Shown here: positions 1-5,981 of the stretch, one piece after another
How the letters are laid out: the number at the start of each line of letters is the position of its first letter
How positions within the stretch are numbered: the first letter of the stretch is position 1
NCBI RefSeq assembly: GCF_002835825.1
Contig: NZ_PIZH01000051.1
Span: forward strand, 1-8,840
Direction: 5' to 3'
Source of the DNA: Methanoregula sp.
GTDB lineage: Archaea > Halobacteriota > Methanomicrobia > Methanomicrobiales > Methanospirillaceae
Length of the DNA stretch: 8,840 nucleotides
Notes under the pieces: generated by a model
Told to the model about the DNA's origin: nothing
What the model saw: the letters and a program-made list of their open reading frames with translations, nothing else
The model's database searches: none
Translations under genes and position numbers: made by a program

Positions 1-423
1 CTACTGAGCGAGCGTCAGGTGGCGCCAACGGTTCATGGGGAGAGAGATTGTTCCATCCTGGAAACGGTCGTCGTGCTTGCCGACCCAGGCCTTGGATTCC
101 CAACCGGACATGGCGAGTATCTTCAAGGAAGTGCTGACAAGAAGGGTCAGACCGTAATCGCGGTTCCAGAAGTCAGAGTACCCGGTGGTATGGAGCGTTA
201 CACGGTCAAAAACGATGCCCATCTCATTTAACCGTGCCCGCACTTTCCGGTACACGATCGCAGTAGGAACGAAAACCTCGACGCGCTCCGAGGTATGGAC
301 ATGGGCGATGAACTCGTAGTACGCCTGCTCCACGGCAGGGATATCCGGGAAGGTGTATGTGTTGTGGGGCCACGAGATCCAGACCGCATCATGCGGCTCC
401 CATTCCGCAGGCATGTGGAACCC
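1..423 (-). pseudogene. Degenerate, C-terminally truncated agmatine deiminase module of the fusion protein
   Basis: This covers residues 304-443 of the fusion. The opening MPAEWEPHDAVWISWPHN is a classic agmatine deiminase N-terminus. Later conserved blocks are altered. The family's WFRDYGPTF-like block reads FWNRDYGLTLL, and the usual WNFNAWGGKY reads WESKAWVGKH. The frame stops after NRWRHLTLAQ, before the EGGS block, the HxD motif and the catalytic cysteine near the C-terminus of intact enzymes. Without these it cannot be a functional deiminase. Substitution at normally near-invariant positions together with the early stop suggests decay rather than a single sequencing error. The remaining 200 or so residues, if present, would lie beyond the left edge. 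Confidence 0.6.
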
Positions 424-1332
424 GCGGTTTTGTGGGGTGTCTTTTTTCCGCAGGTCCGGGAATCTCCCCTCCTTTCCTGCAAACGGGACCGTGATCCGAT
501 AATAGGTTTCGGGCCGGCGGTTGCGAAAGAATCCCCAGGAATCCTGGACTTCGGTATTCATCGTGAAGTCGACTTTGACAACCAGTATCTCCTCGGAATC
601 CCCGGCTCGGGAAAGCACTTTCCCGAATGCATCTGCAACAAAGGATCCGCCAAAGAACCGACAGCTGCCTTCGGTGCCGACACGGTTCACTGCTGCGACA
701 TGGACGCTGTTTGCCACAGCATGACTCCTCTGGATCAGTTCCCATGCTTCCTGCCACCCGCCTTCCTTTGGGGTATCCGGGCCAGGATGGCCGATCGCGG
801 TCGGGTACAAGATGATGTCCGCCCCGTCAAGAGCAAGACAGCGTGCGGCCTCGGGGAACCACTGGTCGAAACAGATGAGCACCGCAATCTTTCCGTACCG
901 GGTCGGGAAAACACGGAATGAATCCCCCGGGTAGAAGTACCCCTTCTCGTAAAACCCCGGATCCTGCGGGATGTGGATCTTGTGGTAGGGCTCCGAGAGA
1001 TTCCCATCTGCATCGATCACCACAGCAGCATTGAAGAATTTCCCATCTGCTGTTTTCTCGTACACCGGGAGGATGATGACGATATTATGCTCGCGGGCAA
1101 GAGAGGCAAAGAGGATCGTCGACCGGCCGGGAATGGTCTCGGCAAGGTCCCCGGTCTCTGCTCCGCTATGCTGGGGAAAATACCGGACATGAAAGAGCTC
1201 GGGAAGGCAGATGATCTGCGCCCCCTGCCCTGCTGCCTCAATGACCTTCCGGCGTGCCTTCTCGATGTTTTCGCCGGGATCGGGACCCATCGCCATCTGG
1301 ATGAGCCCCAGCGTAACGCCTTCCAGCTCCAC
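1..1332 (-). CDS. aguB: N-carbamoylputrescine amidase (nitrilase family) fused to a truncated agmatine deiminase domain
   Basis: Residues 1-290 form a carbon-nitrogen hydrolase domain. The family's Glu-Lys-Cys catalytic triad is visible as E45 (in LPELF), K118 (in YHKIHIPQ) and C154 (in LICFDQWFPEAAR). The segments YPTAIGHPGPDTP and VAAVNRVGTEG resemble AguB, which hydrolyses N-carbamoylputrescine to putrescine, CO2 and ammonia in the cytoplasm. From about residue 304 (GFHMPAEWEPHDAVWISWPHN) the protein continues as the start of an agmatine deiminase (AguA), the enzyme of the preceding step. That domain ends at residue 443, less than half the usual roughly 350 residues, with a TAG stop at positions 3-1. 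The start is a GTG at 1332. A GAGGTG sits almost against it, an unusually short spacing, but no better in-frame start precedes the first beta strand. The amidase is confidently assigned by motifs. Its exact substrate is inferred, since nitrilase-family specificity varies. Confidence 0.85.
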   Translation of the reverse strand: MELEGVTLGLIQMAMGPDPGENIEKARRKVIEAAGQGAQIICLPELFHVRYFPQHSGAETGDLAETIPGRSTILFASLAREHNIVIILPVYEKTADGKFFNAAVVIDADGNLSEPYHKIHIPQDPGFYEKGYFYPGDSFRVFPTRYGKIAVLICFDQWFPEAARCLALDGADIILYPTAIGHPGPDTPKEGGWQEAWELIQRSHAVANSVHVAAVNRVGTEGSCRFFGGSFVADAFGKVLSRAGDSEEILVVKVDFTMNTEVQDSWGFFRNRRPETYYRITVPFAGKEGRFPDLRKKDTPQNRGFHMPAEWEPHDAVWISWPHNTYTFPDIPAVEQAYYEFIAHVHTSERVEVFVPTAIVYRKVRARLNEMGIVFDRVTLHTTGYSDFWNRDYGLTLLVSTSLKILAMSGWESKAWVGKHDDRFQDGTISLPMNRWRHLTLAQ

Positions 1333-1424
1333 ACACCTCGTGGTGTATGGATTTTTCCTGATCGGATATGAGAGTATCCATCCGCGCCCTGCGGGATCAT
1401 CGGGGCATACCGGGGTGCAGCATC

Positions 1425-1464
1425 TTTATCACGGGTGGAGGTCAAAACCCAATAACAAAGGGAG
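1425..1464 (+). promoter_or_regulatory. Candidate TATA element and ribosome binding site for the DUF2178/HTH unit
   Basis: A TTTATC box at 1425-1430 lies 38 bases before the ATG at 1468, a spacing compatible with an archaeal TATA box and a short leader. AAGGGAG at 1458-1464 is a strong Shine-Dalgarno match three bases before the start codon. The TATA call is by eye and weak; the ribosome binding site is clear. Confidence 0.45.
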
Positions 1465-1467
1465 TCC

Positions 1468-1914
1468 ATGAAGAAGAACACATTTTATCTCATATGCGGC
1501 TGCATTGCGCTTCTCCTGCTGGCAGTATTCTGGTACTCTGTTGAGGTCCATAATCCCCTGTTCATCGAGATCGCATTCCTCCTTGGCATCGCCATTGCCT
1601 ATCTTGCCCGCAAGAGAGTGACCGATCTTGTCGAGGACGAGCGGAGTGCGAAGATCACGGAGCAGGCCGTGCTCCGGACCTTCCAGGTCTTCTGGGTTGT
1701 TTTCTGTGCGTTCTCGATCGGTGCGGTCATGCAGATCCTGTATATTCCGCAGGGCCCAAGAGTACTCTTCACCCAGCCGCCGCCTGCGCTCCTGTCGCCG
1801 AGGATGATGGGGTACTTCCAGCTCGCCCTCCTCTGCCTGATGATCTTCCTGTATGTCGGGTTCAGGATATACTATGCCCGAAAATATGGGGACTGGGAGA
1901 CCGATGAAGAATAA
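1468..1914 (+). CDS. DUF2178-family integral membrane protein
   Basis: This 148-residue protein has four predicted membrane segments, at about residues 7-23, 30-47, 72-93 and 114-135. Between segments two and three is a charged cytoplasmic loop, VTDLVEDERSAKITEQA (51-67), whose V-x-DER pattern is characteristic of DUF2178 proteins. The C-terminus is short and acidic (DWETDEE). No enzymatic motif is visible and the biochemical function is unknown. The gene overlaps the following regulator gene by 11 bases, so the two are almost certainly co-transcribed and translationally coupled. Small Cro/CI regulators next to small multi-helix membrane proteins recur in bacteria and archaea. A membrane partner that modulates the regulator is a reasonable inference, but the sequence does not show it. 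The ATG at 1468 is well supported by the upstream AAGGGAG. Confidence 0.85.
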   Translation: MKKNTFYLICGCIALLLLAVFWYSVEVHNPLFIEIAFLLGIAIAYLARKRVTDLVEDERSAKITEQAVLRTFQVFWVVFCAFSIGAVMQILYIPQGPRVLFTQPPPALLSPRMMGYFQLALLCLMIFLYVGFRIYYARKYGDWETDEE

Positions 1915-2125
1915 GATCAAGGTCTTCCGTGCCATGCATGACATGACCCAGGAAGATCTTGCACAGGCAATCGGGGTGACCCGGCAGACCATCCTCGCCA
2001 TCGAGAAGGGAAAATACGTCCCCTCGCTTGACCTTGCCTTCCGCATTGCCCGTCACTTTTCCGTCACCATCGAAGAAGTCTTCACCTACGATGACGAACT
2101 CCCGATAAAAGGCAACCGGGGCTGA
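1904..2125 (+). CDS. Small Cro/CI (XRE) family helix-turn-helix transcriptional regulator
   Basis: This is a 73-residue protein consisting of little more than a DNA-binding domain. The helix-turn-helix spans about residues 15-38 (TQEDLAQAIGVTRQTILAIE), followed by the typical YVPSLDLAFRIARHF and IEEVF segments. The frame is open further upstream (an ATG at 1853), but I chose the ATG at 1904. It follows GGGAGA at a normal distance and gives the canonical MKNKIKVFR start of this compact family. It overlaps the DUF2178 gene in another frame, consistent with coupled translation. There is no ligand-binding or dimerisation domain, so signal input probably comes from a partner, plausibly the co-encoded membrane protein. 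The target is unknown; autoregulation of its own operon is possible. Confidence 0.9.
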   Translation: MKNKIKVFRAMHDMTQEDLAQAIGVTRQTILAIEKGKYVPSLDLAFRIARHFSVTIEEVFTYDDELPIKGNRG

Positions 2126-2132
2126 CCGGTTG
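2113..2132 (+). terminator. Hairpin overlapping the regulator stop codon
   Basis: CAACCGG (2113-2119) and CCGGTTG (2126-2132) form a perfect 7-bp stem around a six-base loop that contains the TGA stop (2123-2125). No T tract follows directly, so this may be a 3'-end or RNA-stability structure rather than a true terminator. Confidence 0.35.
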
Positions 2133-2170
2133 TTCCGGTTCCCTGCACGGGGCCTTCGGCACGAATCCTC

Positions 2171-2214
2171 TGTTCCCCGGGCCGGAACAATGCCGCGCCC
2201 CTCCATTCTTTTCT
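2171..2214 (+). terminator. Second hairpin followed by a T-rich stretch; probable end of the DUF2178/HTH transcript
   Basis: TGTTCC (2171-2176) and GGAACA (2184-2189) are perfect inverted repeats with a seven-base GC-rich loop. The right arm, extended to CCGGAACAA (2182-2190), is also the exact inverse of TTGTTCCGG at 2130-2138, so two alternative foldings exist. Pyrimidine-rich sequence with ATTCTTTTCT (about 2205-2214) follows. It is plausible as a 3' end; an operator role cannot be excluded. Confidence 0.35.
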
Positions 2215-2418
2215 GCGCGCTACAGCCCCTTTTTCTCCTCCCCCCGACCCTGTTCCGTCATTTGAAGAAACCCGGGCTCCTGCACGATTATGGAAAACAA
2301 TAATATACAAAATGTTAAACATACATTACAATCTGTTCGGAAAAAATACCTTACCCAGGTATACAAACCAGATAGCAGGTAATCATCCCAATTTCCCACA
2401 CCAGTTGCAGGAGAATGT
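2191..2418 (+). promoter_or_regulatory. AT-rich promoter and leader region of the ABC operon
   Basis: The 293 bases after the regulator gene hold no credible gene. From about 2285 base composition turns sharply AT-rich. AATAATATACAA (2299-2310) is the best TATA-like element; a start about 25 bases downstream would give a leader of roughly 85 bases. A second candidate, TATACAAA (2360-2367), sits closer and would give a leader of about 30 bases. It lies beside a small inverted repeat, ATACC (2346-2350) and GGTAT (2358-2362). AGGAG (about 2409-2413) is a good ribosome binding site for the ATG at 2419. Confidence 0.5.
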
Positions 2419-3738
2419 ATGAAAAGACAATTCCCTATTGCAGGTATCGTTTTGATCCTTATTGCACTTTTATCGGTGAGGATGGCAGCAGCAGCAGAGA
2501 CGGTTTCGGTAACCAACTCTGTGGATGCAGCAGCGCAGGTTTATATTTCCGGATACGAATCCAGTCCTGCTGTGTTCTATCCCGGTGAGAGCGGAACCGT
2601 GACCATCCATGTCACAAATGCCGCCGATACTTCCGTTTCAGTATCCCAGCCGGCCCTGATTAGTCCGGACTTCGATATCATTAACAGCGGTTCGTTCCAT
2701 TCCGTGACCAATATCGGCCCGGGAGCAACTACCGATTATACCTTTATTGTCAGGGCGGACTGCAAAGACGGCACCTATCTCCCGCTCTTTACCGTCTCCC
2801 CGAATACGTACGGGGCAAAGGCGATTAACACCCAGATCAAACTCAGGGTTGATTCCACGGACATACGGGCCAGCATATCAGCTATGCCGGATTCCTTTGC
2901 CATCTCAAAGAAAGACACCGTGAACGTAAGTATCTCCAATCCGCGTTCTGAGGGGATCTCAAACGTCCTTATCGTGCCGGAAACCGATGGCGCGGAGATC
3001 TTCCCAAAAGAAGTATTTGTCGGCACCCTGGACTCCAAGAAGTCCGTCCAGGTTCCCTTTTCCATCACCCCTGCCCGCGGAACCAATGTGACGTTCCATG
3101 TCACCTTCCATAACGGCGATAATGAGCATAAAACAGCTGTTGTTTTGCCAGTCAGCATAGACAAAAACAAGATGGGGGCCGAGATCGTTGTCAATAATAT
3201 CGAGAGTACGTCTTCCGGTATGACGACCACGCTGAAAGGCGATGTAACGAACAACGGCCTTACCGATGCAAAGTCAATCCTGGTAACCGTAGGAGACCCG
3301 GCCCGGCCCGTCAACCCGAACCCAATCTATGCTGTCGGCAACCTCGAACCTGACGACTTCTCCAGCTTCGAGATCACATATGTTGCTGCCGGGAACAAGT
3401 CCGTTCCGCTGATTGTTGATTATAAGGATGCGGAGGGAAACACTTTCCGGGAGACCTTCAGTATTGCTGCAAGTGACAGCATGGCAATACCGGGAGCGGG
3501 TTCCCTTTCGTCCCAGTCCGTAACAGGGAGCACCATGCAGCGGAGGGGTATGTTCGGGTCGTTTGGATCCGGCTTCGGCCAGATCCCGGTAACCGAGATC
3601 GTGATCATCCTTGTGGCAATCGCTCTCCTCGTGTATGCCTGGAGAAAGGGGTATCTCAGCTCCTTAAGAAACCGGTTCAGGAAAGATCCCCTCCCGGGCG
3701 GAAAGGATGAGGATGACGATGAACCGGTGGAGAAATAG
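2419..3738 (+). CDS. Secreted, membrane-anchored Ig-like (COG1361-type) protein, partner of the adjacent ABC transporter
   Basis: This 439-residue protein begins with a signal peptide: MKRQ, a hydrophobic core to about residue 20, and an AAAA region near 23-26. Three beta-rich, immunoglobulin-like repeats follow, at about 45-145, 150-248 and 252-349. Each has the CARDB/COG1361-style hallmarks VTIHVTN, VNVSISNP and GDVTNNG. A Ser/Gly-rich linker (about 352-388) leads to one membrane helix (391-407) and a cytoplasmic tail that is first basic, then strongly acidic (KDEDDDEPVEK). Most of the protein should therefore lie outside the membrane. It is the first gene of an operon, 23 bases before the ATPase gene. 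In archaea such proteins often accompany MacB-like ABC exporters and may play the role of the bacterial periplasmic adaptor. That role is inferred; no substrate can be read from the sequence. Confidence 0.85.
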   Translation: MKRQFPIAGIVLILIALLSVRMAAAAETVSVTNSVDAAAQVYISGYESSPAVFYPGESGTVTIHVTNAADTSVSVSQPALISPDFDIINSGSFHSVTNIGPGATTDYTFIVRADCKDGTYLPLFTVSPNTYGAKAINTQIKLRVDSTDIRASISAMPDSFAISKKDTVNVSISNPRSEGISNVLIVPETDGAEIFPKEVFVGTLDSKKSVQVPFSITPARGTNVTFHVTFHNGDNEHKTAVVLPVSIDKNKMGAEIVVNNIESTSSGMTTTLKGDVTNNGLTDAKSILVTVGDPARPVNPNPIYAVGNLEPDDFSSFEITYVAAGNKSVPLIVDYKDAEGNTFRETFSIAASDSMAIPGAGSLSSQSVTGSTMQRRGMFGSFGSGFGQIPVTEIVIILVAIALLVYAWRKGYLSSLRNRFRKDPLPGGKDEDDDEPVEK

Positions 3739-3761
3739 ACCGGCTTTATCCTGGTACGACC

Positions 3762-4442
3762 ATGACAGCTGTACCGGTCATCGAACTCCGGGACGTCACC
3801 AAGATCTACCCGCTCCCTTCTGGGGATGTTCTGGCGCTCGACAACCTCTCGATCCGGATCGGGCGGGGCGAGTTCGTGGCCATCATGGGCCCTTCGGGGT
3901 CCGGCAAGTCAACTCTCCTCAACCAGATCGGGGGACTGGACGTGCCCACCTCCGGCACCCTGCGTATCACCGGCCGGAACATCCGGAAGTTATCCGACGA
4001 TGAACTCACCGACCTCCGGCTCAATGCCATCGGCTACATCTTCCAGAAGTTCAACCTGATCCCGCTCCTCTCTGCCTACGAGAATGTGGAGTACCCGTAT
4101 ATCCTCAAGCACCGGAAGAACGACACGACGGGCCATGTCAGTAAACTGCTTGGCGACGTAGGAATCAACAAGCGGATGGCAAAGCACAAGCCGGCCGAAC
4201 TCTCCGGTGGACAGCAGCAGCGGGTTGCCATAGCACGGGCGCTTGTCAACGACCCGGACATCCTCCTCTGCGACGAACCAACCGGCAACCTCGATACAAA
4301 GACCGGGGGCCAGATCATGGAGATGCTCAGATCTCTCCACAACAAGGGCAGAACGATCATCATCGTTACCCATGACCCGCTCATCGGGGAGCAGGCAGAG
4401 CGGATTATCCGGATCCAGGACGGGAGGGTGGCAGTCGAATGA
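3762..4442 (+). CDS. ABC transporter ATP-binding protein, MacB/LolD type
   Basis: This 226-residue ATPase has every core motif intact: Walker A GPSGSGKST (43-51), Q-loop glutamine (Q95 in IFQKFNLIP), signature LSGGQQQR (147-154), Walker B ILLCDEP with catalytic E172, D-loop GNLD (175-178) and switch histidine H204 (VTHD). The length and the sequence after Walker B (DEPTGNLDTKTG) fit the MacB/LolD/FtsE group, which powers mechanotransmission-type exporters rather than classical importers. It should act at the cytoplasmic face with the permease encoded next. The ATG at 3762 lacks a strong Shine-Dalgarno sequence, but the gene begins only 23 bases after the preceding stop, so coupled translation is likely. 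The substrate (antimicrobial, lipid, peptide or lipoprotein) cannot be determined. Confidence 0.95.
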   Translation: MTAVPVIELRDVTKIYPLPSGDVLALDNLSIRIGRGEFVAIMGPSGSGKSTLLNQIGGLDVPTSGTLRITGRNIRKLSDDELTDLRLNAIGYIFQKFNLIPLLSAYENVEYPYILKHRKNDTTGHVSKLLGDVGINKRMAKHKPAELSGGQQQRVAIARALVNDPDILLCDEPTGNLDTKTGGQIMEMLRSLHNKGRTIIIVTHDPLIGEQAERIIRIQDGRVAVE

Positions 4443-5680
4443 AGAACGATGTCATCTTCCAGCTCTCGGTACGGAGCATCCGGCTCCACTTCCTCCGTTC
4501 GGTGCTTGCAGCACTCGGCATCGTGATCGGTGTCGTGGCCATCTCATCCATGGGCATGATGGGGGCGAACATGACGATGTCCGTTACCGAGGAACTCTCT
4601 GCCATGGCCAACGTGCTGGTGGTGAAGGCGGATACCGGCGGAGGGGGTGGCAGCATGTTCAGCGCAATGGGGAGCGGGAGTTCGACTACGCGCAGGTCAT
4701 CTTCATCGACAAGCACCAAGGACTACCTCACCGGATCGAACTTTGACGATGTCGAACGTGCCGTGGGCAGTTACGGGACGGTGTATCCCCTCTACCAGGA
4801 CAGCACCAGGATCGAGGTCGGTGACAACACCGGACGTGCTACCATTTACGGAATGATCGACGACGATATGCCAAATGTCCTGACCATTGCTGAAGGCACA
4901 CTGCCCAAGACATCCAGTTCCGTTGTCGTGGGTCCCACCTTTGCCTCGCGGCAGGGGCTCACCATCGGGAGCCGGATCACCATCGGGGATGCCACCCAGG
5001 ATGAGACCGTCTCGAAATTCCGCGTTGTCGGGATTCTTGAACAGAAGGGGATGTCCATGGATATGAACACGGACAATGCCATCATCATGACCGAGAAGGC
5101 CTATGTCGGGCTGTTCGGGGGCGAGGAGGAGTATGACCAGGTCAATGTCATCCTAAAGGACATCAGCGATGCCGACACCACAAAGACCGCGATCACGGAC
5201 AAGCTCAACCGCAAGGAGAACGTGGTCACCATCCAGGACAGCAGCCGGATGATGGAGAGCATAACATCAACGGTCAGCACCCTGACAACATTCGTCATGG
5301 CCATTGCCGGTATCTCGCTTCTGGTGGCGGCAACCTCCATCTTCAATGTCATGATGATGTCGGTAACCGAACGTATCCGGGAGATTGGTATCCTGCGGAG
5401 CATCGGTACGCGGAAGAGCGAGATCCGGCGGATGTTCCTGTACGAAGCCTCAATTCTCGGGCTTGTCGGGACGGGGATCGGCGCTATCATGAGCCTCATC
5501 CTTGGCTGGCTCGTCGTGCTTGCCATGGTAGGTACAACGAAGTATTTCTTCACTTACTCAAGCCTCATCTATGTCCCGATGGCAATGGCAATCGGCATCG
5601 CTATCTGCATCTTCTCAGGTGTCTACCCGGCCTGGCGGGCAGCAAACCTCGACCCCATTGAAGCGCTCCGGAGCGACTGA
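4439..5680 (+). CDS. ABC transporter permease, MacB/FtsX type with a large extracytoplasmic domain
   Basis: This is a 413-residue permease with the MacB layout: a first membrane helix (about 18-40), a long extracytoplasmic domain (about 41-278) and three C-terminal helices (about 279-303, 337-364 and 378-396). The coupling segment SVTERIREIGILRSIGTRK (308-326) and the terminal YPAWRAANLDPIEALRS (396-412) are hallmark FtsX-family sequences. The start codon overlaps the ATPase stop as ATGA (4439-4442), so the two are made together. Residues about 66-94 form an unusual low-complexity loop (five consecutive Gly, then SMFSAMGSGSS and a Ser/Thr/Arg run) inserted soon after the first helix, probably exposed outside the membrane. 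It most likely dimerises and works with the ATPase and the Ig-like protein as one complex. No substrate is predicted. Confidence 0.93.
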   Translation: MKNDVIFQLSVRSIRLHFLRSVLAALGIVIGVVAISSMGMMGANMTMSVTEELSAMANVLVVKADTGGGGGSMFSAMGSGSSTTRRSSSSTSTKDYLTGSNFDDVERAVGSYGTVYPLYQDSTRIEVGDNTGRATIYGMIDDDMPNVLTIAEGTLPKTSSSVVVGPTFASRQGLTIGSRITIGDATQDETVSKFRVVGILEQKGMSMDMNTDNAIIMTEKAYVGLFGGEEEYDQVNVILKDISDADTTKTAITDKLNRKENVVTIQDSSRMMESITSTVSTLTTFVMAIAGISLLVAATSIFNVMMMSVTERIREIGILRSIGTRKSEIRRMFLYEASILGLVGTGIGAIMSLILGWLVVLAMVGTTKYFFTYSSLIYVPMAMAIGIAICIFSGVYPAWRAANLDPIEALRSD

Positions 5681-5704
5681 AGAGGGGCATTTCCACCATT
5701 CCCG

Positions 5705-5727
5705 GACCGGGACTCCCCGACCCGGTC
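5705..5727 (+). terminator. GC-rich hairpin downstream of the ABC operon
   Basis: GACCGGG (5705-5711) and CCCGGTC (5721-5727) form a perfect 7-bp stem with a nine-base loop, starting 25 bases after the permease stop. There is no adjacent T tract, so it is a likely transcript 3' structure rather than a proven terminator. Confidence 0.4.
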
Positions 5728-5768
5728 AGGGTTTCCAGCCAGGATTCCCCATCCCAGAACCAGAGCAG

Positions 5769-5947
5769 TGGTGCACCTCATTGTGAGGGTCCCGATATTA
5801 TTGGTGCAGAATCTCTGATTGAATCTTGACTGTCATTCTTTACAAGTGCACCACATTGAGAATAAAATACGAATTCTTTTAACAATGTACACCGCACACA
5901 TTAGAAAGTGGTGCATTACTCCATTTACTCACCCGGATTCTGGTGCA
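5769..5947. repeat. Cluster of five TGGTGCA motifs, candidate operator sites
   Basis: TGGTGCA occurs on the plus strand at 5769-5775, 5802-5808, 5909-5915 and 5941-5947, and inverted (TGCACCA) at 5847-5853. Three copies extend to GTGGTGCA, and two of these (5768-5776 and the inverted 5846-5854) are identical over GTGGTGCAC. Start-to-start distances of 33 bases (first pair) and 32 bases (last pair) are close to three DNA turns. I noticed no other copy in the window. The sites flank the AT-rich promoter region of the acetate transporter gene, two of them lying between it and the start codon, as expected for binding sites of a regulator. The regulator is unknown. Confidence 0.5.
5861..5885 (+). 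promoter_or_regulatory. Candidate promoter of the acetate transporter gene
   Basis: The 301 bases between the ABC operon and this transporter hold no credible gene. AATAAAATAC (5861-5870) and TTTTAACA (5877-5884) are AT-rich TATA-like elements in an otherwise mixed region, about 100-120 bases before the ATG at 5982, implying a leader of some 75-90 bases. Which element is used cannot be decided by eye. Confidence 0.4.
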
Positions 5948-5981
5948 TGTTCGGGGTTTTCGGCCATCACATGAGGTTATC

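Noticed and set aside
295..921. Plus-strand open frame of 208 codons opposite the amidase gene
   Set aside because: It lies wholly antisense to a gene with clear catalytic motifs, its predicted protein has no recognisable pattern, and such frames are common opposite GC-rich genes.
1853..1903. Upstream ATG (1853) as the start of the HTH regulator
   Set aside because: It would add 17 residues unlike the family and lacks a ribosome binding site; the ATG at 1904 follows GGGAGA and gives the canonical start.
2775..3314. Minus-strand open frame of 179 codons within the Ig-like protein gene
   Set aside because: The sense strand has a full signal peptide, repeat domains and anchor; the antisense translation has no domain, ribosome binding site or context.
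5101..5553. Minus-strand open frame of 150 codons within the permease gene
   Set aside because: Shadow of the FtsX-type C-terminal region; the translation is compositionally odd and has no motif.
5769..5947. The TGGTGCA copies as a CRISPR array or attachment site
   Set aside because: The repeated unit is only 7-9 bases, spacing is irregular and one copy is inverted; no cas or integrase gene is near.
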